Below are positions 6,970 to 16,160 of a stretch of DNA of 64,000 bases, one piece after another. Position numbers and translations under genes: made by a program. The DNA comes from Litchfieldella rifensis (GTDB taxonomy: Bacteria; Pseudomonadota; Gammaproteobacteria; Pseudomonadales; Halomonadaceae). The notes beneath the pieces are model-generated. The model made no database searches. It had not been told where the DNA came from and was given only the letters and a program-made list of their open reading frames with translations. The stretch lies in contig NZ_JBHRUG010000016.1 of NCBI RefSeq assembly GCF_042646605.1, forward strand, positions 71,943 through 135,942, in the 5' to 3' direction. The stretch's first letter is position 1, and every line of letters starts with the position of its first letter.

Positions 6970-9900
6970 ATGCCCATGGTCCTATCCGATGATTTTCTGC
7001 CGTTGACCGACATCCCCGAGCCGCTGCGAGCGTCACTGGGCAAGACCCAGCAGCGCCTGTGGGAGGCCTTGGACCAGGCCGATAACCTGGCATCGCTGCA
7101 GGAGCTCGACCCACCCAGCGAAAGCTGGGCGGCCTTGTCACCGGCACGTCGGGAGCAGCTTGCTCGAGTCCTGGCGATTTCCGAGTTCGCCGCCGAGACG
7201 CTGGTGCGGTATCCCGCTTGGCTGCCGCGCCTGGATGCCAACGGTGAGCTGGACGCCGCGCCGGATGCCGAAACGCTCGACCAGTGGCTCGCCGAGGCGC
7301 TGGAAAACGCCGATGACGAGGCCGCCATGCAGGCGGTCATTCGTCGCTTCCGGCGGGCACGGATGCTGGGCATCGTGTGGCGCGACCTGACCCGGCCCGA
7401 GGAAACCGACATGTGGCAGACCGCTGCCAGCGTCTCGCGTCTGGCCGAGGTGTGTCTGGAAGGCGCGCTGAGCTGGCTGGAAGCGCATTTCGCTCCACGT
7501 TGGGGATGGCCGGCCCCATGTGCGGATGGTAACCCCCAGCGTCTGGTGGTATTGGGAATGGGCAAGCTGGGCGCCGGGGAGCTCAATCTGTCGTCGGACA
7601 TCGACCTCATCTTCGCCTTCCCCGAGAAGGGCGTGACCCAGGGTGGCAAACGCGAGTTCGATCATCACGAGTACTTCACCAAGCTCGGCCAGAAACTGAT
7701 CAGCGCGCTCGATGCGATGACCGCCGACGGCTTCGTGTTCCGTGTCGACATGCGCCTGCGTCCGCTGGGGGATGGCGGCCCGCTGGTGGGCAGCTTCGCC
7801 ATGCTGTCGAGCTACTATCAGGACCAGGGCCGTGAGTGGGAACGCTATGCCATGCTCAAGGCCAGGCCCGTCGCCGGCGATCAGGAAGGCGGGGCCGAGC
7901 TGCTGGCCAGCCTGCGTCCCTTCGTCTACCGCAAGTACCTGGATTTCGGCGCCATCGAATCGCTGCGCGAGATGAAGGGCCTGATCAATCGCGAAGTGAA
8001 GCGCAAGGGCATGGACGACAACATCAAGCTGGGCAGCGGCGGGATCCGCGAAGTGGAATTCGTGGTCCAGGCCTTCCAGTTGATTCGCGGTGGGCGCGAT
8101 ACCGAGCTGCAGGTCACCTCGCTGAAGACCGCGCTCGAACGCCTGCCGGCGCTGGCGCTGCTACCCCAGGAAGTGGTCGACGAGCTGTTGCCGGATTACG
8201 TCTTCCTGCGCGACCTGGAACATGCCCTGCAGGCGCTGGAGGACCGCCAGACCCAGACGCTGCCCGTAAACGCCCTCGACCGCGAGCGAGTGGCCCTGGC
8301 ACTGAACATGGAGGACTGGCCGGCGGTGATGGCGCGTCTGGAAGAAGTGCGTGAGCGGGTACGCGACCATTTCGATGCGGTCATCGCCGACCCGGAAGAC
8401 GAGCTCGATGCCTCGGAGGACGGCACGGCCAACCAGACCGGTGGCGACACTGTCTCTCTCGATGAGTGGCGTGCACTGTGGCGTGGTGAACTGGAGCACG
8501 GAGAGCAGGAGGATGAAGCCTGCGACCTGCTGGCGAACGCCGGTTTCGCCATGCCCGACACGTCGGCCCGGCGGCTGCATGGGCTGCGCCAGTCGCGTCA
8601 GGTCCAGAGCATGCAGCGGATCGGCTACGAGCGGCTGGATGCGCTGATGCCCATGCTGCTGGCCGCCGTCGCCGATAGCGAAGCCCCGGATACTGTACTC
8701 GAACGGGTCTTGCCGCTGATCGAGTCGGTACTGCGACGTACCGCCTATCTGGCCCTGCTACGCGAGAATCCCGATGCGCTCGAGCACCTGATGCGGCTAT
8801 GTGGCGCCAGCCCCTGGATCGCCGAACAACTGGCGCGCTATCCGATCCTGCTCGATGAACTGCTGACGCCGGCCTCTCTGTATTCACCGGCCGACAAGGC
8901 GCGACTGGCCGACGAGCTGCGCCAAGCGCTGGGGCGCATCCCCGAGGATGACGAAGAAGCCCAACTCGAGACGCTACGGGTGTTCAAGCATGCCCAGGTA
9001 CTGCATGTGGCGGCCTCCGATATCGCCGGGGCCCGTCCCTTGATGAAGGTCAGCGACTACCTGACCTTCATTGCCGAGGTGGTGCTCGAGCAGGTGCTGG
9101 CCATGGCCTGGAAGCACCTGGTACGCAAGCACGGCTATCCCCAGCGTCGCGACGACGAGACGGAGAACACGCATTTCATCGTCGTCGGTTACGGCAAGCT
9201 GGGCGGCATCGAGCTGGGCTATGGCTCGGACCTGGACCTGGTATTCATTCACGATGCCGACTCCCAAGGCACGACCGATGGCGAGCGTCCCATCGACAAT
9301 GCGGTGTTCTTCACCCGCCTGGGGCAGCGCATCATCCACCTGCTGACCGCGGTGACCCCGGCCGGGGCGTTGTACGAAGTCGACATGCGCCTGCGGCCCT
9401 CGGGGAATTCGGGGCTGTTGGTCACTACCCTGGAAGCCTTCGCCGACTACCAGCGTCACCAGGCCTGGACGTGGGAGCATCAGGCGTTGGTGAGGGCGCG
9501 CGTGGTCGCCGGTGACCCGGGGCTCGCCGAGCGCTTTGCCGAGGTCCGGCGCGAGATACTGGGCTGTGCGCGCGATCGCGATGCACTACGCGACGAGGTG
9601 GTCAAGATGCGTCACAAGATGCGCGAGCATCTGGGCAGCAGCCCGGCGGCGCAGAAGCAAGGCCGCTTCGATATCAAGCAGGATGCCGGCGGCATGGTCG
9701 ATATCGAGTTCCTGTGCCAGTATGCGGTGCTTGCCATGGGCCATGAGGCTCCCGAGCTATTGGCGTGGAGCGACAATATTCGTATTCTGGAGACATTGGA
9801 GTCCAGCGAGCGTTTGCCCGCCAGTGATTGCCGCCGTTTGCGCGAGGCCTATCTGGCCTACCGCGATGCCACCCACCGTGCGGCATTGACCAAGCAGGAA

Positions 9901-9984
9901 GCCCACAGTGAAGACGACGCCTTCGAGGAGCATCGGCGTCATGTGCGTGAGCTGTGGATGCGGCTACTGGAACCCTCGGCCTGA
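6970..9984 (+). CDS. glnE: Bifunctional glutamine synthetase adenylyltransferase/deadenylase
   Basis: Cytosolic enzyme of 1004 residues that adenylylates and deadenylylates glutamine synthetase in response to PII. Two nucleotidyltransferase domains are visible. The N-terminal deadenylase has GMGKLGAGELNLSSDIDLIF from about residue 195. The C-terminal adenylyltransferase has VGYGKLGGIELGYGSDLDLV near 738. Each is followed by its helical domain (REVEFVVQ and VDIEFLCQ motifs). Length is slightly above E. coli GlnE (946); the extra part includes an acidic linker near 475-490. ATG 6970 and ATG 6976 are both possible starts. Confidence 0.97.
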   Translation: MPMVLSDDFLPLTDIPEPLRASLGKTQQRLWEALDQADNLASLQELDPPSESWAALSPARREQLARVLAISEFAAETLVRYPAWLPRLDANGELDAAPDAETLDQWLAEALENADDEAAMQAVIRRFRRARMLGIVWRDLTRPEETDMWQTAASVSRLAEVCLEGALSWLEAHFAPRWGWPAPCADGNPQRLVVLGMGKLGAGELNLSSDIDLIFAFPEKGVTQGGKREFDHHEYFTKLGQKLISALDAMTADGFVFRVDMRLRPLGDGGPLVGSFAMLSSYYQDQGREWERYAMLKARPVAGDQEGGAELLASLRPFVYRKYLDFGAIESLREMKGLINREVKRKGMDDNIKLGSGGIREVEFVVQAFQLIRGGRDTELQVTSLKTALERLPALALLPQEVVDELLPDYVFLRDLEHALQALEDRQTQTLPVNALDRERVALALNMEDWPAVMARLEEVRERVRDHFDAVIADPEDELDASEDGTANQTGGDTVSLDEWRALWRGELEHGEQEDEACDLLANAGFAMPDTSARRLHGLRQSRQVQSMQRIGYERLDALMPMLLAAVADSEAPDTVLERVLPLIESVLRRTAYLALLRENPDALEHLMRLCGASPWIAEQLARYPILLDELLTPASLYSPADKARLADELRQALGRIPEDDEEAQLETLRVFKHAQVLHVAASDIAGARPLMKVSDYLTFIAEVVLEQVLAMAWKHLVRKHGYPQRRDDETENTHFIVVGYGKLGGIELGYGSDLDLVFIHDADSQGTTDGERPIDNAVFFTRLGQRIIHLLTAVTPAGALYEVDMRLRPSGNSGLLVTTLEAFADYQRHQAWTWEHQALVRARVVAGDPGLAERFAEVRREILGCARDRDALRDEVVKMRHKMREHLGSSPAAQKQGRFDIKQDAGGMVDIEFLCQYAVLAMGHEAPELLAWSDNIRILETLESSERLPASDCRRLREAYLAYRDATHRAALTKQEAHSEDDAFEEHRRHVRELWMRLLEPSA

Positions 9985-10092
9985 GAGGCGAGGCGCTTGC
10001 CAGGCTTCGAGATTCTTTCCTGTCACCGCCAGCGACCCGGCGTGCGGCAACACAACATATGCATGATCGTTAAGTAAAGAAGGAAGACCCTT

Positions 10093-11016
10093 ATGTCGAT
10101 GGCTGACCGCGACGGCCTCATCTGGTTCGATGGCGAACTGCTTCCCTGGCGTGACGCCAAGGTCCATGTCCTGACCCATACCCTGCACTACGGCATGGGC
10201 TGTTTCGAGGGCGTGCGCGCCTACGATACCGCGCGGGGCACGGCGATCTTCCGCCTCAAGGAGCATACCGACCGACTGTTCGATTCGGCCAAGATCCTGG
10301 GCATGCCGATGCCCTTCAGCAAGGCGCAGATCAATGACGCCTGCTGTGCCGCGGTGCGCGAAAACGACCTCGACGAGGCCTATCTGCGCCCGATGGTGTT
10401 CTTCGGCAGTGAAGGCATGGGCCTGCGCGCCGACAACCTCCAGACCCATGTGATCGTCGCCGCCTGGGAGTGGCCGTCGTACATGTCGCCGGAAGCCCGT
10501 GAACTGGGGATCAAGGTGCAGACCTCGTCGTTCACCCGCCATCACGTCAACATCGCCGTGACCCGCGCCAAGGCCAACGGCCAGTACATCAACTCGATGA
10601 TGGCGCTGGCCGAGGCCCAGCGGGGCGGTTACGACGAGGCGCTGCTGCTCGATCCACAGGGCTACGCCGCGGAAGGCTCCGGCGAGAACCTGTTCGTGGT
10701 CAAGGACGGTATCATCTATACCCCGATGCTGACCTCGTGCCTCAACGGCATCACCCGCAACACCGTCCTGCACATGGCCGACCACCTGGGGCTGGAACTG
10801 CGTGAGAAGCTGATCACCCGTGACGAGATCTACGTCGCCGACGAGGCTTTCTTCACCGGTACCGCCGCCGAGGTCCTGCCGATCCGCGAACTCGACGGTC
10901 GCACCATCGGCGAAGGGCGTCGCGGCCCGCTCACCGAGAAGGTCCAGTCGCTGTACTTCGACCTGGTGCGCGGCAAGCAGGTGTTGAATGCCGAATGGCT
11001 GACACCGGTGGCGTGA
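10093..11016 (+). CDS. ilvE: Branched-chain amino-acid aminotransferase
   Basis: PLP enzyme of 307 residues, fold type IV, making valine, leucine and isoleucine from their 2-oxo acids. The N-terminal FDGELLPWRDAKVHVLTHTLHYG block, the catalytic Lys in RAKANGQYINS near residue 160 and the GTAAEVLPIREL block near 254 are all present. GAAGGAAG lies upstream of the ATG. Its last 41 bases plus the terminator are duplicated at 25108-25210, where the copy carries a premature TAG. Confidence 0.97.
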   Translation: MSMADRDGLIWFDGELLPWRDAKVHVLTHTLHYGMGCFEGVRAYDTARGTAIFRLKEHTDRLFDSAKILGMPMPFSKAQINDACCAAVRENDLDEAYLRPMVFFGSEGMGLRADNLQTHVIVAAWEWPSYMSPEARELGIKVQTSSFTRHHVNIAVTRAKANGQYINSMMALAEAQRGGYDEALLLDPQGYAAEGSGENLFVVKDGIIYTPMLTSCLNGITRNTVLHMADHLGLELREKLITRDEIYVADEAFFTGTAAEVLPIRELDGRTIGEGRRGPLTEKVQSLYFDLVRGKQVLNAEWLTPVA

Positions 11017-11078
11017 GGTAGTCCACCAAAAAGGCTGCAGAAAACATCAAGCGCCCTGCCTGTGATCAACAGGCGGGG
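10976..11078 (+). repeat. Left copy of island-flanking direct repeat (ilvE 3' end plus terminator)
   Basis: This 103-base stretch aligns without gaps to 25108-25210 in the same orientation, with 10 mismatches by my count (about 90%). It covers the end of ilvE, the intergenic spacer and most of the terminator hairpin. The right copy runs into an N-gap, so the true repeat may be longer. Confidence 0.9.
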
Positions 11079-11084
11079 CGCTTT
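11049..11084 (+). terminator. ilvE terminator
   Basis: AAGCGCCCTGCCTGT and ACAGGCGGGGCGCTT form a 15-bp stem with one T-G wobble around a GATCA loop. The T-tract is short. The hairpin is repeated at the right island border. Confidence 0.8.
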
Positions 11085-11359
11085 GCATATGTCTGCTGTA
11101 TGGCAATTTTCCGCGTGGAATATCGACATGCTGGTCTCACATCATGTCTTTTTTCAATGGCTTGCATGGCCTTTAAAACTCATGAATGCGATCTGCCGGT
11201 TCGGCTACAGGACAGATAAAAAGGAAAATAGCCACATTGGTCATTTCTCCTCTATGGGCGCGTTGCGAGGTATCGAGGGCTGGCACTAAGCTCCGTATAC
11301 CCTGACATGCCAAGTGGCAGATCAGAAAAGGCAACTACTAAAACAAAGCGGGTGACAAT
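11085..11359. other. Non-coding left border of the catabolic island
   Basis: 275 bases, more AT-rich than ilvE, without a credible gene. It must hold the promoter of the ABC importer. TGCCA-AG-TGGCA at 11308-11319 is a perfect 5-base inverted repeat 40 bases before the first gene and is a possible operator. No integrase, insertion-sequence end or tRNA is visible. Confidence 0.5.
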
Positions 11360-12298
11360 ATGTTCTACAAAACAGCGCTAGCGACCAGTGTCATGATGCT
11401 TACTGCCGGCCTTTCCCAGGCAGAAGAGACCTATCGAATCGGCATAACCCAGAACAATGTCGGCGTCGACAGCTACCAGACGACCTATGAAAGTGCCTTC
11501 AAAAATGCCGCGGATGAAATAGAAAATGTCGACGTCATTGTGCTCGATGCTGGCGGTGACGTGGCACGCCAGATCGGTCAGGTTCGCAACCTTGTCCAGC
11601 AGAAGGTCGATGCCATCATCATCTGGCCAACCAATGGTCAGGCAGTCATTCCCGCCATTCGCCAGGCTCACAAAGCGGGCATTCCTGTCGTGGTAACCAA
11701 CTCTAAGATCGCCGAAGCCGGGCTGGATTTCATCGCGGCCTTCTCGGGTCCCGACAATGTGCAGCAGGGGGCTTCCTCGGCCGAGATGATGTGCGATGCT
11801 CTGGGTGGTGAAGGACAGATCGTCCAGATCGCTGGCCAACCTGGCTATACCACGGCCATGGAGCGTGCCCAGGGCTTCGAGGAACAGTTGGCAGCAACAT
11901 GTCCGGGGGTTGCGATCGTGGAAACCCAGCCCGCTGACTGGAATCGTGAAAAAGCCCAACGGGTCATGGAGAATTTCCTGACTAAGTATAACGATATCGA
12001 TGGTGTCTATTCGGGTGATGACAACATGGGTGTTGGCGCTTTGAATGCGGCCAAGAGTGCTGGAAGGGCAAGTGACATTATCTTCATCGGTGCAACAAAT
12101 TTTGCTGTGGGCTACGAAGCAATTCAGCGTGGAGAGTACTATGGCTCCATCTACCAGTCCCCCGTAGATGACGCCGAGGCGGCACTACAGACGGCACTCG
12201 ATGTCCTGGCTGGGGAAGATGTGCCAAAGATGAATTTCTTCGAAACGCCGAAGATCACTGCAGAAAACCTGGATAAGTTTGAAAAGCCAGTCTTTTGA
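11360..12298 (+). CDS. Sugar-type ABC importer, periplasmic binding protein
   Basis: Secreted binding protein of 312 residues in the ribose/galactose-binding (Peripla_BP_4) class. The signal peptide ends near SQA-EE at residues 20-22. The mature chain shows the type I fold, with hinge motifs such as IIIWPTNGQAVIPAIRQAHKAGIPVV and the late GVYSGDDNMGVGAL. It should capture the ligand for the permeases and ATPase downstream. The class binds monosaccharides, inositols and some cyclic polyols or aromatics, and the true ligand is not evident. The gene is visibly richer in A/T than the ATPase and enzyme genes of the same cluster. Confidence 0.88.
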   Translation: MFYKTALATSVMMLTAGLSQAEETYRIGITQNNVGVDSYQTTYESAFKNAADEIENVDVIVLDAGGDVARQIGQVRNLVQQKVDAIIIWPTNGQAVIPAIRQAHKAGIPVVVTNSKIAEAGLDFIAAFSGPDNVQQGASSAEMMCDALGGEGQIVQIAGQPGYTTAMERAQGFEEQLAATCPGVAIVETQPADWNREKAQRVMENFLTKYNDIDGVYSGDDNMGVGALNAAKSAGRASDIIFIGATNFAVGYEAIQRGEYYGSIYQSPVDDAEAALQTALDVLAGEDVPKMNFFETPKITAENLDKFEKPVF

Positions 12299-12551
12299 TA
12301 CTGTGAAATGCACGTCATTCAAGGTGGTATCAACTAAGTTTTATGTGGCTTTCATTGCCTCCGAGTCAGATGAATTGAAATCCAATTGTCCGGTGCGGAG
12401 GCGGCTACCTCGACAGACCTAGAATCATGACTCATGGCAGTGCAACAACAGTTGTAAGTCCTGAGCTCGATAGATCAGGAAGAATAACCGTTCGTTGTGC
12501 CGACAGCATAATGACCTTCAGAGAAAGGTGACACCCATACAGGTGAGTAAC
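12299..12551. other. Spacer between binding protein and permease genes
   Basis: 253 bases with no supported reading frame. TCCTGA and TCAGGA form a 6-base inverted repeat with a 10-base loop near 12460-12481. Such spacers often hold an mRNA-stabilising or attenuating structure that lets the binding protein be made in excess. No T-tract terminator was seen. Confidence 0.4.
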
Positions 12552-13562
12552 ATGGCCTCTGTAGAACAAAGCAAACAAGGTTTCATGTTGGGCAGGATAA
12601 AAAAGTCGGATCTTCTGGGATTTCTTTCAGCCCAAGGTATTCTGATCTTTTTTCTGCTGTGCATGATTGCATTCTCATTCTTTTCCGAACAGTTTCTTTC
12701 GCAGTCGAATATTATGACGGTAGTTCGACAGGCATCGATCATCGGTATCATTGCTGTCGGTGTTAGCGTAGTGATCATCGGCGGTAATCTGGACCTATCG
12801 GTAGGGTCGATGCTTTCCTTTTCTACCGTGCTGGTCGTCGATCTGCATGACAAGATCGGACCAACGAATGCGATCATCCTGATGTTCGTCCTGACGCTGC
12901 TGCTCGGGGCCGTCAATGGCCTCCTGATCGGCTTCATGAAACTGAATTCCCTGATCGTCACCTTGGCCATGCTGTCGGCCATTCAAGGCATCATCTTGAT
13001 CTACAGCGGCGGACAGAATGTCGATATTTCCAATCAGGATGCGACTTGGTTTTCCTTCTTCGGTCGAGGCTATGTGGCAGGTATCGCCTTCCCGGTGATC
13101 CTCTTCGGCCTGCTGGCCATCGTGGTGCAGGTCGTCATGTCTTTTACCGGCTACGGAAGGCGCATCTTCGCCATCGGCGGCAATCCCGTGGCGGCGGTCT
13201 ATTCGGGGATCCGCAAGAATTGGTGCGTGTTCAGCACCTATCTGATCTCGGCCTTCTGCGTTGCCTGCGCCGCCCTGGTACTCGGCTCGCGCGTCATGGG
13301 CTCCCAGAACAATGTCGGCCAGGGCTACGAGCTGCTCGTGCTGGCCGGCATCATCCTCGGTGGCACGAGTCTGCTGGGCGGCGCCGGGAGCATCTGGAAG
13401 ACAGTCATCGGGGTGCTGATCCTCGGCTTCATCCAGAATGGCCTGCTACTGCTCGGCTACCCCTACTACACCCAGTGGCTGGTGACCTGGGTGATCATCA
13501 TCCTGGCGGTCTGGCTGGACCTGGCCAACAAGCGCAAGCGCCTGTTCACTAGCCACTCCTGA
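12552..13562 (+). CDS. CUT2 sugar-type ABC importer permease 1
   Basis: Inner-membrane permease of 336 residues in the RbsC/BPD_transp_2 family, with about eight to ten hydrophobic helices. The family blocks VVIIGGNLDLSVGSML near residue 71, LNSLIVTLAML near 126 and LAGIILGGTSLLGG near 259 are present. ATG 12552 was chosen over upstream ATG 12495 because AGGTGAG sits 5 bases before it. The first 250 bases are AT-rich and the rest is GC-rich. It is followed 2 bases later by a second, different permease, so the pore is probably a heterodimer. Confidence 0.88.
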   Translation: MASVEQSKQGFMLGRIKKSDLLGFLSAQGILIFFLLCMIAFSFFSEQFLSQSNIMTVVRQASIIGIIAVGVSVVIIGGNLDLSVGSMLSFSTVLVVDLHDKIGPTNAIILMFVLTLLLGAVNGLLIGFMKLNSLIVTLAMLSAIQGIILIYSGGQNVDISNQDATWFSFFGRGYVAGIAFPVILFGLLAIVVQVVMSFTGYGRRIFAIGGNPVAAVYSGIRKNWCVFSTYLISAFCVACAALVLGSRVMGSQNNVGQGYELLVLAGIILGGTSLLGGAGSIWKTVIGVLILGFIQNGLLLLGYPYYTQWLVTWVIIILAVWLDLANKRKRLFTSHS

Positions 13563-13564
13563 CA

Positions 13565-14536
13565 ATGGTGGACACCATGATTAATATGCAGAAATTCCTG
13601 AGGAGTGGTGCCGTCATCCAGCCGATCTGGCTGTTTGTCATCGCCATCACCATCTTCTTCAGCTTCATGTCGGAATACTTCCTGTCGCTCGGCAACCTCA
13701 CCGATATCCTGGTTCAGACCTCGACCATCGGGCTGATTGCGCTGGGCATGACCTATGTGATGATCAACGGCAATATCGATCTTTCCGTGGGGGCGACGCT
13801 GGGACTGGCGGCTTCCCTGTCGGTGGGCCTGCAACCTCATGGGCTGACCATCGCCATTCTCGCCGCGCTTGCCGCCGGTCTGGTGCTGGGGGCGATCAAC
13901 GGCTTGCTCGTCTGGAAGACCGGGGTCAACGCTTTCATCGTCACCCTGGGGGCCATGATCGGCGTGCGGGGACTCCTCTTCGTCTACACCGAAGAGCAGT
14001 CCTTCTACGCCAGCAATTTCGCGTTCTCGGACTTCGGCGCCAGCACCATCGGCCCGATTCCGGTGCTGGCCATCATCTTCCTGCTCTGTACGCTGGTGAT
14101 GCACTTGGTGTTGAAGAAGACGGGCCATGGTCGCAACACCTTCGCCGTGGGTGGTAATCCCGAGGCGGCGGTGGATGCCGGGATCCGGATCGGTCGCCAC
14201 ATGATGATCAATTTCATCATCGTGGGCTTCTTCGCGGCGCTTGCCGGTGTTCTGCTGGCCACCCAGATGGGCGCGGCGACGCCGAACCTGGGCCGGGATT
14301 ATGAGCTCTGGACCATCACTGCCGTGGTGCTCGGTGGCACCAAGCTGACCGGTGGCTACGGCAGCATCACCGGGACCTTGGGCGGAGTGCTGGCGATCGG
14401 CATCCTCCGCAACGGCATGAACATGATGCAGGTGCCGGCCTTCTATGTGCTGGTGATCCTGGGCGTGATCCTGATCTCCGTTCTGATCATCGATCAGCAG
14501 ATCACGCTCAAGTCTTCCAAGGGGGTCCGGGTATGA
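13565..14536 (+). CDS. CUT2 sugar-type ABC importer permease 2
   Basis: Second RbsC-family permease, 323 residues, multi-spanning. It shares the blocks VMINGNIDLSVGATLGL near residue 58, VNAFIVTLGAMIGVRG near 121 and VVLGGTKLTGGYGSITG near 254 with the first permease, yet the two are clearly distinct. Unlike RbsC, which usually acts as a homodimer, this importer therefore encodes two permeases. The gene overlaps the ATPase gene by the 4 bases ATGA, which indicates translational coupling. Confidence 0.88.
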   Translation: MVDTMINMQKFLRSGAVIQPIWLFVIAITIFFSFMSEYFLSLGNLTDILVQTSTIGLIALGMTYVMINGNIDLSVGATLGLAASLSVGLQPHGLTIAILAALAAGLVLGAINGLLVWKTGVNAFIVTLGAMIGVRGLLFVYTEEQSFYASNFAFSDFGASTIGPIPVLAIIFLLCTLVMHLVLKKTGHGRNTFAVGGNPEAAVDAGIRIGRHMMINFIIVGFFAALAGVLLATQMGAATPNLGRDYELWTITAVVLGGTKLTGGYGSITGTLGGVLAIGILRNGMNMMQVPAFYVLVILGVILISVLIIDQQITLKSSKGVRV

Positions 14537-16077
14537 ACGCTTTCGATTTGAAATCGCCCATTCTTTCCCTGGTGGAAATCACCAAGAAGTTTCCGGGCGT
14601 GATTGCTCTCAACAAGGTCAACTTCGATGTCCGGGCTGGTGAAGTGCATGCCCTGCTGGGCGAGAACGGCGCGGGAAAATCCACGCTGATGAAGGTGCTC
14701 GCCGGCAAGCACCAGCCCAACGGCGGCAAGATCATCCTGGGTGGGGAGGAGCAGGTCTTCGAGAATCCCAAGCAGGCGAAGAAGAGCGGCATCGTGCTGA
14801 TCCACCAGGAGCAGTCTCTGGTGCCGGGGTTGTCGGTTGCCGAGAACATCTTCCTAGGAAGCCTACCGAAGAAATGGGGCAACCGTGTCGATTGGAAGAC
14901 GCTTCATGCAGAGAGTACGAAGATTCTGCAGCGGCTGAAGTGCAGCTTCTCTTCCCGCGACTTGGTGAGCGGTCTCTCCATCGCCAAGAAGCAGATGGTC
15001 GAAATCGCCCGGGCCCTGGTCTTTACCCCCAAGGTGGTAGTCTTCGACGAGCCGACGGCTTCGCTGACCGATCATGAGAAACCAGTGCTCTACGACATCA
15101 TCAACACCCTGCGCGAGCAGGGCGTGGCCATTGTCTACATCTCGCATCGCATGGACGAGATATTCCACCTCTCGCAGCGCATCTCGGTGCTGCGGGACGG
15201 TGAGTACAACGGCACGCTGGACACCGTCGACACCAACGAGGACGAAGTCACAAGGCTGATGATCGGTCGTAGTCTCGAGCTCGATCACGCCAGCAAGCCG
15301 AAGGAGTTCGGCGAGAACATGCTCGAGGTGCGCCATCTTACCGTCGATGGCGTGTTCGAGGATGTCAGCTTCCATGTCCGCAAGGGCGAGATCGTCGGCA
15401 TGTATGGTCTGGTCGGGGCGGGTCGATCCGAGGTGGCGGAGACGCTGTTCGGTCTCAGGCGTCCCTCGGCCGGAGACATTCTTCTGGAAGGCAAGGTTGA
15501 GCACATCACCTCGTCACACGAGGCGGTCGCCCGGGGAATCGCATTGGTGCCGGAGGACCGCAAGGATCAGGGCCTGATCCTGGGAATGAACTGTCGCGAC
15601 AACATGACGCTGGCGGGTCTAAGAACCGTCTCGTCCATGGGCTTCATGAGGGCCGGCACCGAGAAGGCCGTCTATGACAAATACCAGCAGGCGATGAAGA
15701 TCAAGACGCCTGGCTGGCGCCAGAAGGTCGGCAACCTCAGTGGCGGCAACCAGCAGAAGATCGTCATCGGCAAGTGGCTGCACACCCATCCCAAGCTACT
15801 GATCCTGGACGAACCGACCCGCGGCATCGATGTGGGCTCCAAGGCCGAGATCCATGCGCTGATCAAGGAGCTGGCCAGGTCCGGCTATGCGGTGCTGGTG
15901 ATCTCCTCGGATATGCCGGAAGTACTGGGCGTCAGCAACCGCATCATCGCGATGTATGACGGCAAGGTGACAGCCGAGTTCGACGGCGATTCGGTGACCG
16001 AGGACGCCCTGGTCCAGGCCATCACCGGCCAGTATGTCAGCGGTTCCAGCGAGCCCGAGCACCAGGCCACGGCTTGA
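14533..16077 (+). CDS. CUT2 sugar-type ABC importer ATPase (RbsA/MglA-like)
   Basis: Tandem ATPase of 514 residues. The first domain has Walker A GENGAGKST near residue 43 and a weak signature LSIAKKQMVEIARAL near 150. The second has a degenerate Walker A (GLVGAGRSEV) near 293 and the good signature LSGGNQQKIVIGKWL near 402, followed by LLILDEPTRGIDVG. This asymmetric pattern is typical of RbsA/MglA/XylG. It energises the two permeases just upstream. The next gene starts about 80 bases later. Confidence 0.92.
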   Translation: MNAFDLKSPILSLVEITKKFPGVIALNKVNFDVRAGEVHALLGENGAGKSTLMKVLAGKHQPNGGKIILGGEEQVFENPKQAKKSGIVLIHQEQSLVPGLSVAENIFLGSLPKKWGNRVDWKTLHAESTKILQRLKCSFSSRDLVSGLSIAKKQMVEIARALVFTPKVVVFDEPTASLTDHEKPVLYDIINTLREQGVAIVYISHRMDEIFHLSQRISVLRDGEYNGTLDTVDTNEDEVTRLMIGRSLELDHASKPKEFGENMLEVRHLTVDGVFEDVSFHVRKGEIVGMYGLVGAGRSEVAETLFGLRRPSAGDILLEGKVEHITSSHEAVARGIALVPEDRKDQGLILGMNCRDNMTLAGLRTVSSMGFMRAGTEKAVYDKYQQAMKIKTPGWRQKVGNLSGGNQQKIVIGKWLHTHPKLLILDEPTRGIDVGSKAEIHALIKELARSGYAVLVISSDMPEVLGVSNRIIAMYDGKVTAEFDGDSVTEDALVQAITGQYVSGSSEPEHQATA

Positions 16078-16160
16078 CATCGCGGTGCGGCGTGCCTGGC
16101 GAGTCACCGCTCGCCGGCCCCGTCGCCCCCACCCCCTCACGCAATCATGAGGACACTACC

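Noticed and set aside
11062..11289. Possible 75-residue gene after ilvE
   Set aside because: It starts inside the terminator hairpin, has no ribosome site and shows no recognisable protein features.
11281..11300. Possible sigma54 promoter (TGGCAC) before the ABC importer
   Set aside because: The GC of the -12 element is missing at the required distance.
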